Source: CAVQRB01 sp963715055 (GTDB lineage: Bacteria; Pseudomonadota; Alphaproteobacteria; Rhodobacterales; Rhodobacteraceae). Taken from it: a stretch of DNA of 64,000 bases. Position numbers and translations under genes: made by a program. The DNA is taken from contig CAVQRB010000017.1 in NCBI GenBank assembly GCA_963715055.1, positions 62,001 to 126,000 on the forward strand, given 5' to 3'. Of this stretch, positions 25,062 to 32,792 are shown piece after piece. Within the stretch, counting starts at the first letter, position 1; every line of letters begins with the position of its first letter. The notes beneath the pieces are model-generated. The model was not told where the DNA came from. It saw only the letters and a list, made by a program, of their open reading frames with translations, and searched no databases.

Positions 25062-26113
25062 TGGCCCATCTCCGCCATCATCCGCGCCTGCGCATCCGCC
25101 GTCAGCGCGTCGATGATCTCGTCGAGATCGCCCTGCATCACCGCGTCGAGGCGGTAAAGCGTAAGGTTGATGCGGTGGTCCGTCATGCGCCCTTGCGGGA
25201 AGTTGTAGGTGCGAATGCGCTCGGACCGGTCGCCGGACCCGACCTGCGCCGCCCGGTCCGCCGATCGCGCGGAGTCCACGCGGTTGCGTTCCATGTCAAA
25301 GAGCCGCGCCTTCAGTACCTGCATCGCGATCTCGCGGTTGCGGTGCTGAGACTTTTCCGAACTGGTCACTACGATCCCCGAGGGTACATGGGTGATACGC
25401 ACTGCGGAATCGGTGGTGTTGACGTGCTGCCCGCCGGCCCCCGAAGCGCGCATGGTGTCGATGCGCAGATCACCCGGGTCTATCCGGATATCGACGTCTT
25501 CCGCCTCCGGCAGCACCGCCACCGTCGCCGCCGAGGTGTGGATGCGCCCGCCGCTTTCGGTCGTGGGCACGCGCTGGACCCGGTGCACGCCGCTCTCGAA
25601 TTTGAGCCGCGCGAAGACGTCCTGGCCCTTTACATGGACGATCACTTCCTTGATCCCGCCCAATTCGGTCTCCTGAAGCGTGACGACATCGAAGACCCAG
25701 CCTTTTTCCTCGGCGTAGCGCTGGTACATACGCAGAAGGTCTCCGGCAAAGAGCGCCGCCTCGTCGCCTCCGGTACCCGGACGGATCTCGAGCATCGCGG
25801 GCTTGGCATCCGCCTTGTCGCGCGGCAGGAGTGCGAGTTGCAGCGCCTCCTCGGCCTTCGGCAAGGCGGCCTTGAGCCGCGGCAGTTCCTCTTCGGCAAG
25901 GGCCGCCATTTCCGGGTCGGACAGAAGCTTGCGGGTCTCGCCGAGGTCGCGCAACAGTTGTTGATAGGCCGCAATCTGCTCCACCACCGGGCGCAGATCG
26001 GAATATTCCTTTGCAAGCGTCGCGATGTCGTACTTGCCATCGCCCGTGGCCATGGCCGCCTCCAGATACTGGAAACGCGCGGTAATCTGCTCAAGGCGCT
26101 CGGTCGGGATCAT
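25058..26113 (-). CDS. prfA: Peptide chain release factor 1
   Basis: A 351-residue factor that recognises UAA and UAG stop codons. Domain 3 carries the GGQ peptidyl-hydrolysis motif in ASGAGGQHVNTTDSAVRITH (about residue 230), the target of PrmC, encoded by the next gene. The codon-recognition part is in the middle (about 110-190), and HRNREIAMQVLKARLFDMER is the usual C-terminal signature. The ATG at 26113 gives MIPTERLEQITARFQYLEAA, the standard N terminus. It is divergent from the small gene at 26175. Confidence 0.95.
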   Translation of the reverse strand: MIPTERLEQITARFQYLEAAMATGDGKYDIATLAKEYSDLRPVVEQIAAYQQLLRDLGETRKLLSDPEMAALAEEELPRLKAALPKAEEALQLALLPRDKADAKPAMLEIRPGTGGDEAALFAGDLLRMYQRYAEEKGWVFDVVTLQETELGGIKEVIVHVKGQDVFARLKFESGVHRVQRVPTTESGGRIHTSAATVAVLPEAEDVDIRIDPGDLRIDTMRASGAGGQHVNTTDSAVRITHVPSGIVVTSSEKSQHRNREIAMQVLKARLFDMERNRVDSARSADRAAQVGSGDRSERIRTYNFPQGRMTDHRINLTLYRLDAVMQGDLDEIIDALTADAQARMMAEMGQ

Positions 26114-26174
26114 GCCGCTCTGTCCGACATTGAAAGCGATTGGTCAAGGGTGCGAAGCGTGCTACAAAAGTGCC

Positions 26175-26462
26175 ATGAAACGGTTTGTGATCGCCTTTGT
26201 CTGTGCGGCTATGCCCGCCTCGGCCGATGTCACCGGCCCCGGCGGCAAGACCATCGATTGTTACTGCACGGACCGGACCGGCACACGGGTGGAATTGGGC
26301 GAAACGATCTGCCTGCAGGTGGACGGGCGCATGTTCATGGCGCAATGCCAGATGTCACTCAACGTGCCGATGTGGCGCGAGGTGCAGCAAGGCTGCCTCT
26401 CATCCTCGCTCGGCGGCGGCAAGCAACTGCTCCAGTCGCGCCCGGTTGACGCCCAGATCTGA
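26175..26462 (+). CDS. Small secreted Cys-rich protein
   Basis: A 95-residue protein with a signal peptide (MKRFVIAFVCAAMPASA). The mature part of 78 residues has five Cys, several in a pattern that suggests disulphides (TIDCYCTDRTG, ETICLQVDG, AQCQMSLNVP, QQGCLSSSLG). I do not know its function, but the segment CYCTDRTGTRVELGE looks conserved rather than random. The frame begins upstream, but the ATG at 26175 puts the signal peptide first. Its 3' end overlaps the convergent DUF1499 gene by 63 bases. Confidence 0.7.
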   Translation: MKRFVIAFVCAAMPASADVTGPGGKTIDCYCTDRTGTRVELGETICLQVDGRMFMAQCQMSLNVPMWREVQQGCLSSSLGGGKQLLQSRPVDAQI

Positions 26463-26831
26463 GCTCCCGAACCGCAGCCGGGCGTACATGCGGATGGTAT
26501 CGCCGTCCATTTCAACGGTCGTGTAGTCGGGAAAACCGAAGACCCTTGATCGGGTTATGTAGGTGATGCGCCCCTCAGCCAGCGATCCGGCCAACACGTC
26601 GGTGCGTGGCAAGGCGCGGGCCGCTTCATCGATGCGCGCGAAAGCCTCCGTGCCCCCGTCAAACACCCGCACCGCACCGCCGGTGCGATCTGCGTCCGAT
26701 GTGGCAGCCACCGGCTGGTTCCAGCGCGAAGGATCGCTCGGCGCAAACCGCACGTAAAGCATGAAGGCTACTGCCAGAAGCACCAGAAAACCGCCCGCCA
26801 TCTTCACTCCCTTCCAGCTTCTTTTGGCCAT
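26400..26831 (-). CDS. DUF1499 domain protein, membrane-anchored
   Basis: A 143-residue protein with one N-terminal membrane helix (GGFLVLLAVAFMLYVRFA) and a DUF1499 domain in the periplasm (about 30-143) ending RMYARLRFGSSDLGVNRARL, the family's C-terminal signature. Its function is unknown. I chose the ATG at 26831 because GGGGGA lies just upstream; the frame extends to 26864, overlapping the ureohydrolase stop. It is the last gene of the minus-strand ureohydrolase cluster and overlaps the convergent 26175 gene. Confidence 0.82.
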   Translation of the reverse strand: MAKRSWKGVKMAGGFLVLLAVAFMLYVRFAPSDPSRWNQPVAATSDADRTGGAVRVFDGGTEAFARIDEAARALPRTDVLAGSLAEGRITYITRSRVFGFPDYTTVEMDGDTIRMYARLRFGSSDLGVNRARLEQLLAAAERG

Positions 26832-26860
26832 AAATATCCCCCGCGGAGCGTCCCGCAGCA

Positions 26861-27814
26861 TCAACGATAGGCAACGCCCGGCAGGACGCAGAGCAGTTCA
26901 AAGAGGATATTCGCCCCGGTGAGCGCCGTGTTGCCCGTCGTGTCGTAGGGCGGCGAGACCTCGACCAGATCGCAGCCCACGATCTTCAGCCCCTTGAGTT
27001 CCCGGATAAGCTCCAACGCCTGCGGGGTGGTCAGCCCGCCGATCTCCGGCGTCCCGGTGCCGGGCGCATAGGCCGGGTCGAGACTGTCGATGTCATAGCT
27101 CACATAGATCGGGGTGTCCGCCCCGATGTCGCGGCGGATCTCGCCGCCGAGCGTCGAAAGGCTGCGGTGCCACAGCTCATGCGCGGGGAAATGCTGGAAG
27201 CCCCAGCCTTGCGCTTCGGTGAAATCCTCCGCCGTGTAGCCCGATCCGCGCAGACCCACCTGGTAGACTTTCTCGGGGATCAGCAACCCTTCCTCATAAG
27301 CACGCCGGAACACGGTGCCATGGGTTTCGCGCTCGCCGAACATCTCGTCATTCACATCCGCATGGGCATCCACATGTACCAGCGCCAGAGGCCCGTGCTT
27401 TTCATGCATCGCCCGCAGGATCGGCAGGGTGATCGAGTGATCACCCCCAATCCCCATTGGAATGACATCGTATTGCAGGATCTGGTTGTAACTCGCCTCG
27501 ATGATCTTCAGGCTGTCGGCCAGCGAAAAGGTGTTGATCGCCAGATCGCCGATATCGGCCACCTGCAGGCTGTCGAAAGGGGCAGCCCCCGTGCCCATGT
27601 TGTAAGGCCGGATCATGGCGCTTTCGGCGCGCACCTGCTTCGGCCCGAAGCGCGTGCCCGAGCGCCAGGATGTACCGATGTCCATCGGCACGCCGAGCAC
27701 GGCCACGTCGAGATCCGACAGGTCATTGGCGTAAGGCAGGCGCATGAAACTGCCCGGACCGGAAAACCGCGCCAGATCGTTGCCGCTGATCGGTTGGTTC
27801 TTGCCGCTCATCAC
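26861..27814 (-). CDS. Ureohydrolase, guanidinobutyrase/agmatinase type
   Basis: A 317-residue binuclear manganese enzyme that splits a guanidino compound into urea and an amine. Metal ligands are in GIGGDHSITLP, VHVDAHADVNDEMFGERETH and SYDIDSLDPAYAPGTGTP. The loop after the DAHAD motif (NDEMFGERETHGTVFRRA) resembles guanidinobutyrase-type enzymes more than E. coli agmatinase. So 4-guanidinobutyrate is a likely substrate, but not proven. It overlaps the second ureohydrolase by four bases (ATGA at 27811-27814) and is cotranscribed with it. Confidence 0.85.
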   Translation of the reverse strand: MMSGKNQPISGNDLARFSGPGSFMRLPYANDLSDLDVAVLGVPMDIGTSWRSGTRFGPKQVRAESAMIRPYNMGTGAAPFDSLQVADIGDLAINTFSLADSLKIIEASYNQILQYDVIPMGIGGDHSITLPILRAMHEKHGPLALVHVDAHADVNDEMFGERETHGTVFRRAYEEGLLIPEKVYQVGLRGSGYTAEDFTEAQGWGFQHFPAHELWHRSLSTLGGEIRRDIGADTPIYVSYDIDSLDPAYAPGTGTPEIGGLTTPQALELIRELKGLKIVGCDLVEVSPPYDTTGNTALTGANILFELLCVLPGVAYR

Positions 27815-28779
27815 ACCCCTCCGCGGATCCGCCAGCCCAGCAGGCTCAGGATTTCCGTCGCCACATGCGCCCCGGCAATCGCCGTGGCCCCGGTCGTGTC
27901 GAAAGGCGGCGACACTTCGACCACATCGCCGCCGACGATGTTGATGCCCGCCAGGTCGCGCAGCATGATCGCGGCCTGCCCGGAAGTGAGACCGCCCCAG
28001 ACCGGCGTGCCGGTGCCCGGCGCGAAGGCCGGGTCGAGCGCATCGATGTCGAAAGTCAGATAGCAGGGCCGGTCGCCCAGCACCGACCTGATCTTCTGCA
28101 CCGCCGCCACAGGACCCTTCTCATGCACTTCGCGCGCATCGATGATGGTCACGCCCAGCGTGTCGGCATTGCTGGTCCTGATGCCGACCTGCACGGAGGT
28201 CTTGGGGTCCACGATGCCGGATTTCACCGCCTTGTAGAACATGGTGCCATGATCGATCCGGCTGAAGTCGTCATCCGCCCAGGTGTCGGAATGGGCATCG
28301 AAATGCAGAAGGCTGATGGGTCCATATTTCTCCGCATAGGCCTTCAGGATCGGAAAGCTGATGTAGTGATCGCCGCCCAGCACGACGCTGGCCGCCCCTG
28401 CCTCGAGGATGCCGCGGATATGCGCGGTAAGCCGGTCGGGAAAGCTCGGCACATCGGCATAATCGAAGGCCAGATCACCATAGTCCACGATGGCGCATTC
28501 GGACATCACGTCGAAGGGCCAGCCGTAGGGACCGTCGGGTGCCTGCAACGCCGAGGCTTCGCGGATCGCGCGCGGCCCGAGCCTTGTGCCGGGCCGGTTG
28601 GTCACTGCCTGATCGAAGGGCACACCGGTCACGGCAATATCCACGCCGGTCAGGTCCTTGGTGTATTTACGGCGCAGGAACGACGTGGCCCCGGCAAAGG
28701 TCAGCTCGAAGCTCGGCCCCTTGAGATCCTCGCGCGTGAAGGCGTGATCGATCTGGGTTTTCGCATCTTCCAGTGCCAC
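27811..28779 (-). CDS. speB: Agmatinase-type ureohydrolase
   Basis: A 322-residue binuclear manganese ureohydrolase. Motifs: VVLGGDHYISFPILKAYAEK, LHFDAHSDTWADDDFSRIDH followed by GTMFYKAV, and TFDIDALDPAFAPGTGTPVW. The FDAHSDT...DHGTMFY pattern is close to agmatinase SpeB, which makes putrescine and urea from agmatine. It differs clearly from its neighbour at 26861, so the pair is likely to act on different guanidino substrates. The gene starts three bases after the M20 amidohydrolase stop. Confidence 0.87.
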   Translation of the reverse strand: MALEDAKTQIDHAFTREDLKGPSFELTFAGATSFLRRKYTKDLTGVDIAVTGVPFDQAVTNRPGTRLGPRAIREASALQAPDGPYGWPFDVMSECAIVDYGDLAFDYADVPSFPDRLTAHIRGILEAGAASVVLGGDHYISFPILKAYAEKYGPISLLHFDAHSDTWADDDFSRIDHGTMFYKAVKSGIVDPKTSVQVGIRTSNADTLGVTIIDAREVHEKGPVAAVQKIRSVLGDRPCYLTFDIDALDPAFAPGTGTPVWGGLTSGQAAIMLRDLAGINIVGGDVVEVSPPFDTTGATAIAGAHVATEILSLLGWRIRGGV

Positions 28780-28782
28780 GTT

Positions 28783-29952
28783 TCAGGCTCCCTTTACCGG
28801 CTGGGCGCGCTCCACGAGCCGCGCAAAGAACGAGGCGCCGATGGGGGCGATCTCATCGTTGAAATTGTATTTCGGGTGGTGCACGCCGGCCCCCTCGCCC
28901 TGGCCCAGATGCAGATATGCACCGGGCCGCGCTTCGAGAAGGTAAGAGAAATCCTCCGCCCCCATCACCGGTTCGATCTCCGGATCGACCCGGCCTTCGC
29001 CCGCGATCTCCTCGGCCACCGCGACGGCGAAACGCGATTTCTCCGCATCGTTCACCGTGGGCGGGTAGCCGAATTCGAACTCGAACTTCGCCTCGACGTT
29101 GAAGCTCGCCGCCTGCCCCGCTACGATCTCCTGCATCCGACGCAGCACCAGCGCCTGCACCTCCTTGTCGAAGGTGCGCACGGTACCGTTGATGTAGCAG
29201 GTCTCGGGGATCACGTTGTCGACGGTGCCGGTGTGGATCTGCGTGGTGGAGATCACCGCGCGGTCCTTGGCATGCACGTTGCGGCTCAGGATGGTCTGGA
29301 AGGCCTGCACGATGGCACAGGCCGCCACCACCGGATCGATGCAGTCATGCGGACGCGCGCCATGCCCGCCCTTGCCGGTGATATGGATGTGGAAGGTGTC
29401 GGCAGCCGCCATGATCGGCCCCGAGGTGGTGAAGAAATGCCCGAACTCCTTGCCCGGCGAATTGTGGATGGCATAGACCTGCGTGATCTCGAAGGTGTCC
29501 ATGATGCCTTCCTTGACCATCACCTCGCCACCGCCGCCAGCCTCTTCGGCGGGCTGGAAGATCAGCGCGACCCGACCCGCGAAATTGCGCGTCTCGACGA
29601 GATATTTGGCAGCCCCCAGCAGCATCGCCGTATGGCCGTCATGGCCGCAGGCGTGCATCTTGCCCGGATGGGTCGAGGCATAGTCGAGCCCGGTCTCCTC
29701 GGTGATCGGCAGCGCGTCCATGTCGGCGCGCAAACCGATGGTCGGTCCCGGCCCCTGCCCGTTGATCACCGCCACGATCCCGGTCTTCGCGATGCCTTCG
29801 TGCAGTTCGTCAACGCCGAACTCGCGCAGCCTTTCGGCGACGAATGCGGCGGTCTGGTGGCATTCGAGACCAAGCTCCGGAATGGTATGCAGGTGGCGAC
29901 GCCAGCCGGTCATTTCGGCGCTCATGTCGGCGATGCGGTTCACGACGGGCAT
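28783..29952 (-). CDS. M20 family amidohydrolase (aminoacylase/hippurate hydrolase type)
   Basis: A 389-residue zinc-dependent enzyme of the M20D group. The N terminus WRRHLHTIPELGLECHQTA and the metal motif MHACGHDGHTAMLLGAA are present, followed by IFQPAEEAGGGGEVMV with the catalytic Glu pair, the dimerisation domain with GKGGHGARPHDCIDP, and MGAEDFSYLLEARPGAYLHL. It removes acyl or amide groups from N-acyl amino acids or similar compounds; the substrate is not fixed by sequence. It is the first gene of the operon with the two ureohydrolases, which suggests a joint role in breaking down nitrogen-rich compounds. Confidence 0.87.
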   Translation of the reverse strand: MPVVNRIADMSAEMTGWRRHLHTIPELGLECHQTAAFVAERLREFGVDELHEGIAKTGIVAVINGQGPGPTIGLRADMDALPITEETGLDYASTHPGKMHACGHDGHTAMLLGAAKYLVETRNFAGRVALIFQPAEEAGGGGEVMVKEGIMDTFEITQVYAIHNSPGKEFGHFFTTSGPIMAAADTFHIHITGKGGHGARPHDCIDPVVAACAIVQAFQTILSRNVHAKDRAVISTTQIHTGTVDNVIPETCYINGTVRTFDKEVQALVLRRMQEIVAGQAASFNVEAKFEFEFGYPPTVNDAEKSRFAVAVAEEIAGEGRVDPEIEPVMGAEDFSYLLEARPGAYLHLGQGEGAGVHHPKYNFNDEIAPIGASFFARLVERAQPVKGA

Positions 29953-30015
29953 GGGGTGGACTCCTCGGCGTTTGTTTTGTCAGGTGCTTGTGACACGACA
30001 CGAGGGCTTGCCGCA

Positions 30016-30831
30016 ATGGCCGATGATCTGATCCACGACCCAGACGCAGGCATCGAGCGCCTGCTCGAAATCATGCGCCGCCTGCGCGATCCCGAAACCG
30101 GCTGCCCCTGGGACATCGAGCAGGATTTCGCAAGCATCGCCCCCTACACGATCGAGGAAGCCTATGAGGTCGCGGATGCGATAGAGCGGCGGGACTGGGC
30201 GGAGCTTGAGGGCGAATTGGGCGATCTGCTCCTGCAGACCGTCTATCACACCGCGATGGGCGAGGAGGCCGGGCATTTCACCTTCCACTCGGTCGTCAAA
30301 GCTATTTCCGACAAGATGGTGGCGCGGCATCCGCATGTCTTCGGCGCAGAGAGCCGCGACAAATCCGCGGCACAGCAAACTGCCGACTGGGAAAAGATCA
30401 AGGCTGCTGAACGTGAAGGCAAGGCGCAACAGGGCACGCTCGACGGGGTGGCCATCGGGCTTCCGGCCCTGCTGCGGGCGCTGAAACTGCAAAAACGCGC
30501 GGCCCGCGTCGGCTTCGACTGGCCCTCGACCGACGAGGTGATCGACAAGATCGTCGAGGAATCGCGGGAGCTGGTCGAGGCGCGCGACCGACTGACGCAG
30601 GCTGAGGTCGAGGAGGAATTCGGCGATCTGCTGTTCGTCATGGCCAATCTGGGCAGGCACCTCGGGCTCGATCCCGAAGCGGCGCTGCGCAAGGCCAACG
30701 CCAAGTTCACCCGGCGGTTCGAAGCCGTCGAAGCGCGCCTGGCCGAAATGGGCAAGACCCCAAGGGAGAGCGACCTTGCGGAGATGGACGCGCTCTGGGA
30801 TGCGGTCAAGGCCGAGGCGCGCCGCGGTTAG
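30016..30831 (+). CDS. mazG: Nucleoside triphosphate pyrophosphohydrolase MazG
   Basis: A 271-residue protein with two MazG domains that hydrolyse NTPs to NMP and pyrophosphate, cleaning the nucleotide pool. Domain 1 (about 10-110) begins LRDPETGCPWDIEQDFASIA and has the metal motif IEEAYEVADAIERRDWAELE, then GELGDLLLQTVYH. Domain 2 (about 150-250) has KIVEESRELVEARD and EEEFGDLLFVMANLGRHLGL. The ATG at 30016 was chosen; a very long frame runs in from 27865 but is a shadow of the opposite-strand operon. The last four bases overlap the convergent gene at 30828. Confidence 0.93.
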   Translation: MADDLIHDPDAGIERLLEIMRRLRDPETGCPWDIEQDFASIAPYTIEEAYEVADAIERRDWAELEGELGDLLLQTVYHTAMGEEAGHFTFHSVVKAISDKMVARHPHVFGAESRDKSAAQQTADWEKIKAAEREGKAQQGTLDGVAIGLPALLRALKLQKRAARVGFDWPSTDEVIDKIVEESRELVEARDRLTQAEVEEEFGDLLFVMANLGRHLGLDPEAALRKANAKFTRRFEAVEARLAEMGKTPRESDLAEMDALWDAVKAEARRG

Positions 30832-31244
30832 CGCGCCTCCAGCGGAATGCCGACCTGCGCCAATGCGCGGGCGAAGGGCTCGCGTGGCGGGATATCCCCA
30901 GTGAACAGCCGGATGGTATCGCCCGAACGCAGGATGATATTCATGTCGGTACTGTCGCTCCATGAGATCAACTCGATCCGGTCAATATCGCAGACCTGTA
31001 CCGTGTGTGGACGGAACTCCGGGGAAAGGACAAGTCGGTCTTCGAAGAGCCGCACACCGCTGACCGGATTGCGGACAAGCAAATAGGCGACCATGCCGCC
31101 ACCGAGGGCCCATGGCACATAGATAATGACCGGTGCCGATTTGGTCACAGCCAACCACATCAGAAACACGAATACCCCTGCGGCAAGCCAGACCATCGGC
31201 CTGCGGCCCGTTTCGCGATAGGCATATATTTCCTTCATGGCCAT
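30828..31244 (-). CDS. Hypothetical membrane protein with PH-like domain
   Basis: A 138-residue protein. Two hydrophobic segments near the N terminus (VWLAAGVFVFLMWLAVT and VIIYVPWALGGGMVAYLLV, about residues 18-61) form a membrane hairpin. A cytoplasmic domain of about 75 residues follows (VRLFEDRLVLSPEFRPHTVQ; NIILRSGDTIRLFTGDIPPR). Its shape, a membrane hairpin then a beta domain with RLVLSPEF, resembles bacterial PH-like membrane proteins, but I cannot assign a role. It is convergent with mazG and divergent from the nucleoside hydrolase gene. Confidence 0.65.
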   Translation of the reverse strand: MAMKEIYAYRETGRRPMVWLAAGVFVFLMWLAVTKSAPVIIYVPWALGGGMVAYLLVRNPVSGVRLFEDRLVLSPEFRPHTVQVCDIDRIELISWSDSTDMNIILRSGDTIRLFTGDIPPREPFARALAQVGIPLEAR

Positions 31245-31356
31245 CGGCTAGCAGCGGAATGCGGCTGTTTGGTGACCGGATTGGCGGCGGATAGTGGCCG
31301 CCTTTACGCCGCGCAACGGTCTGGACGTTTCGCGGCCTCTCAGGCAAAGAGTCCAT

Positions 31357-32298
31357 ATGGAAAAACGCAAGATCATCATCGATACCGACCCCGGACAGGA
31401 TGACGCCGTGGCCATCCTGCTGGCCCTGGCGAGCCCGGAGGAGATCGAGGTCATCGGCATCACCTGCGTTGCGGGCAATGTGCCGCTGGCGCTGACCTCG
31501 AAGAACGCGCGCATCGTCTGCGAACTCGCGGGCCGCCCCGATGTGCCGGTCTATGCCGGGTGCGACAAACCGCTTGGGCGCAAGCTGGTGACGGCGGAGC
31601 ATGTGCATGGAGAGACTGGCCTCAACGGCCCGGTGTTGCCCGACCCGGTCATGCCCCTGCGCGACGGACATGCGGTCGATTTCATCATCGACACGCTGCG
31701 GCGCGCGCCTGCGCAGACAATCACGCTCTGCCCGCTCGGGCCGCTCACCAATATCGCAAAGGCGCTCAAGAAAGCGCCAGATATCGCCGAGCGGGTGCAG
31801 GAGATCGTCCTCATGGGCGGCGCCTATTTCGAGGTGGGCAACATCACGCCCGCAGCCGAATTCAACATCTACGTCGACCCGCAAGCTGCTGATATCGTTT
31901 TCAGGTCCGGGATTCCGATTGTGGTGATGTCGCTCGATGTCACGCACAAGGCTCTGGTCACCCCGGCGCGCAACGCGGCCTTCCGAGCGCTCGGCACGCC
32001 CGTCGGCACCGCCGTCGCCCAGATGACGGATTTCTTCGAGCGCTTCGACAAGGAGAAATACGGCTCCGAGGGTGCGCCACTGCATGATCCATGCGTGACG
32101 GCCTATCTGATCGATCCCGCGCTTTTCTCCGGTCGACATGTCAATGTGACGGTGGAGACGCAATCCGAACTGACCATGGGCATGACCGTGGCCGATTGGT
32201 GGGGTGTGACCGGCAGGCCGCCCAATGCCTTCTTTGCAGGCGATATCGACGCGGACGGGTTCTTTGCGCTGCTGACGGAACGGATGGGCCGGCTGTGA
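31357..32298 (+). CDS. Inosine-uridine preferring nucleoside hydrolase
   Basis: A 313-residue calcium-dependent hydrolase that splits ribonucleosides into base and ribose. The calcium site is IIIDTDPGQDDAVAILLAL (about residues 6-24) with the Asp cluster. Later motifs are LGPLTNIAKAL, VLMGGAYFEVGNITPAAEFN and LHDPCVTAYLIDP, where a Asp and His complete the site. The ATG at 31357 (MEKRKIIIDTDPG) was chosen over a longer frame from 31294. The following acetyltransferase overlaps it by four bases (GTGA). Confidence 0.91.
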   Translation: MEKRKIIIDTDPGQDDAVAILLALASPEEIEVIGITCVAGNVPLALTSKNARIVCELAGRPDVPVYAGCDKPLGRKLVTAEHVHGETGLNGPVLPDPVMPLRDGHAVDFIIDTLRRAPAQTITLCPLGPLTNIAKALKKAPDIAERVQEIVLMGGAYFEVGNITPAAEFNIYVDPQAADIVFRSGIPIVVMSLDVTHKALVTPARNAAFRALGTPVGTAVAQMTDFFERFDKEKYGSEGAPLHDPCVTAYLIDPALFSGRHVNVTVETQSELTMGMTVADWWGVTGRPPNAFFAGDIDADGFFALLTERMGRL

Positions 32299-32744
32299 GC
32301 GCGGTTCTGACGCTCGCGTCGCAGGCGCATGCAACGCAGATCGACACACTTGTGGCCGCTTTTCACAAGGAAGCAGGCATTTCGCTTGGCGACGGTGCAC
32401 GGCAACAGGGCATCGCGTCTCTGCTCGAAGGATCGCCGCACGGCGTGATCTACCTCATCGGACCGGCGCGGGCACCGATCGGCTACATCGTCATCACTTT
32501 CGGGTGGTCGCTCGAATTCGGTGGACTCGACGGTTTCGTGGATGAGATCTATGTGCGCCCCGGCGTACGCAGGCGCGGCATCGCCTCCGAGGTGCTGCAG
32601 GCCCTGCCTCGGGCGCTGGCGGGCGCTGGTCTGAAGGCGCTGCATCTCGAAGTCGACCGGACCTCCGAGGCGCGCCAGAGACTCTACGCGCGCGCCGGCT
32701 TCAAACCGCGACCCGACTACATGCTGATGACCCGCAGCTTCTGA
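32295..32744 (+). CDS. GNAT family N-acetyltransferase
   Basis: A 149-residue protein with a GNAT fold. The acetyl-CoA binding motif is IYVRPGVRRRGIASEVLQAL (about residues 82-101). Upstream strands are GVIYLIGPARAPIGYIVITF and GLDGFVDE. The C-terminal part has LHLEVDRTSEARQRLYARAG, typical of acyltransferases acting on small molecules or protein termini. The GTG at 32295 overlaps the nucleoside hydrolase stop as GTGA and is the natural start. Substrate unknown. Confidence 0.85.
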   Translation: MSAVLTLASQAHATQIDTLVAAFHKEAGISLGDGARQQGIASLLEGSPHGVIYLIGPARAPIGYIVITFGWSLEFGGLDGFVDEIYVRPGVRRRGIASEVLQALPRALAGAGLKALHLEVDRTSEARQRLYARAGFKPRPDYMLMTRSF

Positions 32745-32792
32745 GGCGCAATCCGGCTGGCAGCGACGCCTCGCCCATCCTATATTGTGTGC

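Noticed and set aside
27865..30015. A 2 kb plus-strand frame running into mazG, and long antisense frames of 500-700 codons over pepA (14251-15780) and argS (59166-61286)
   Set aside because: They lie opposite genuine conserved genes. GC-rich codon bias creates open antisense frames, and their translations are rich in His, Arg, Gly and Gln without any domain.
31283..31302. GGCGGC/GCCGCC stem with a short T tract upstream of the nucleoside hydrolase gene
   Set aside because: It sits in a divergent promoter region with no gene ending toward it; too short to call a terminator.
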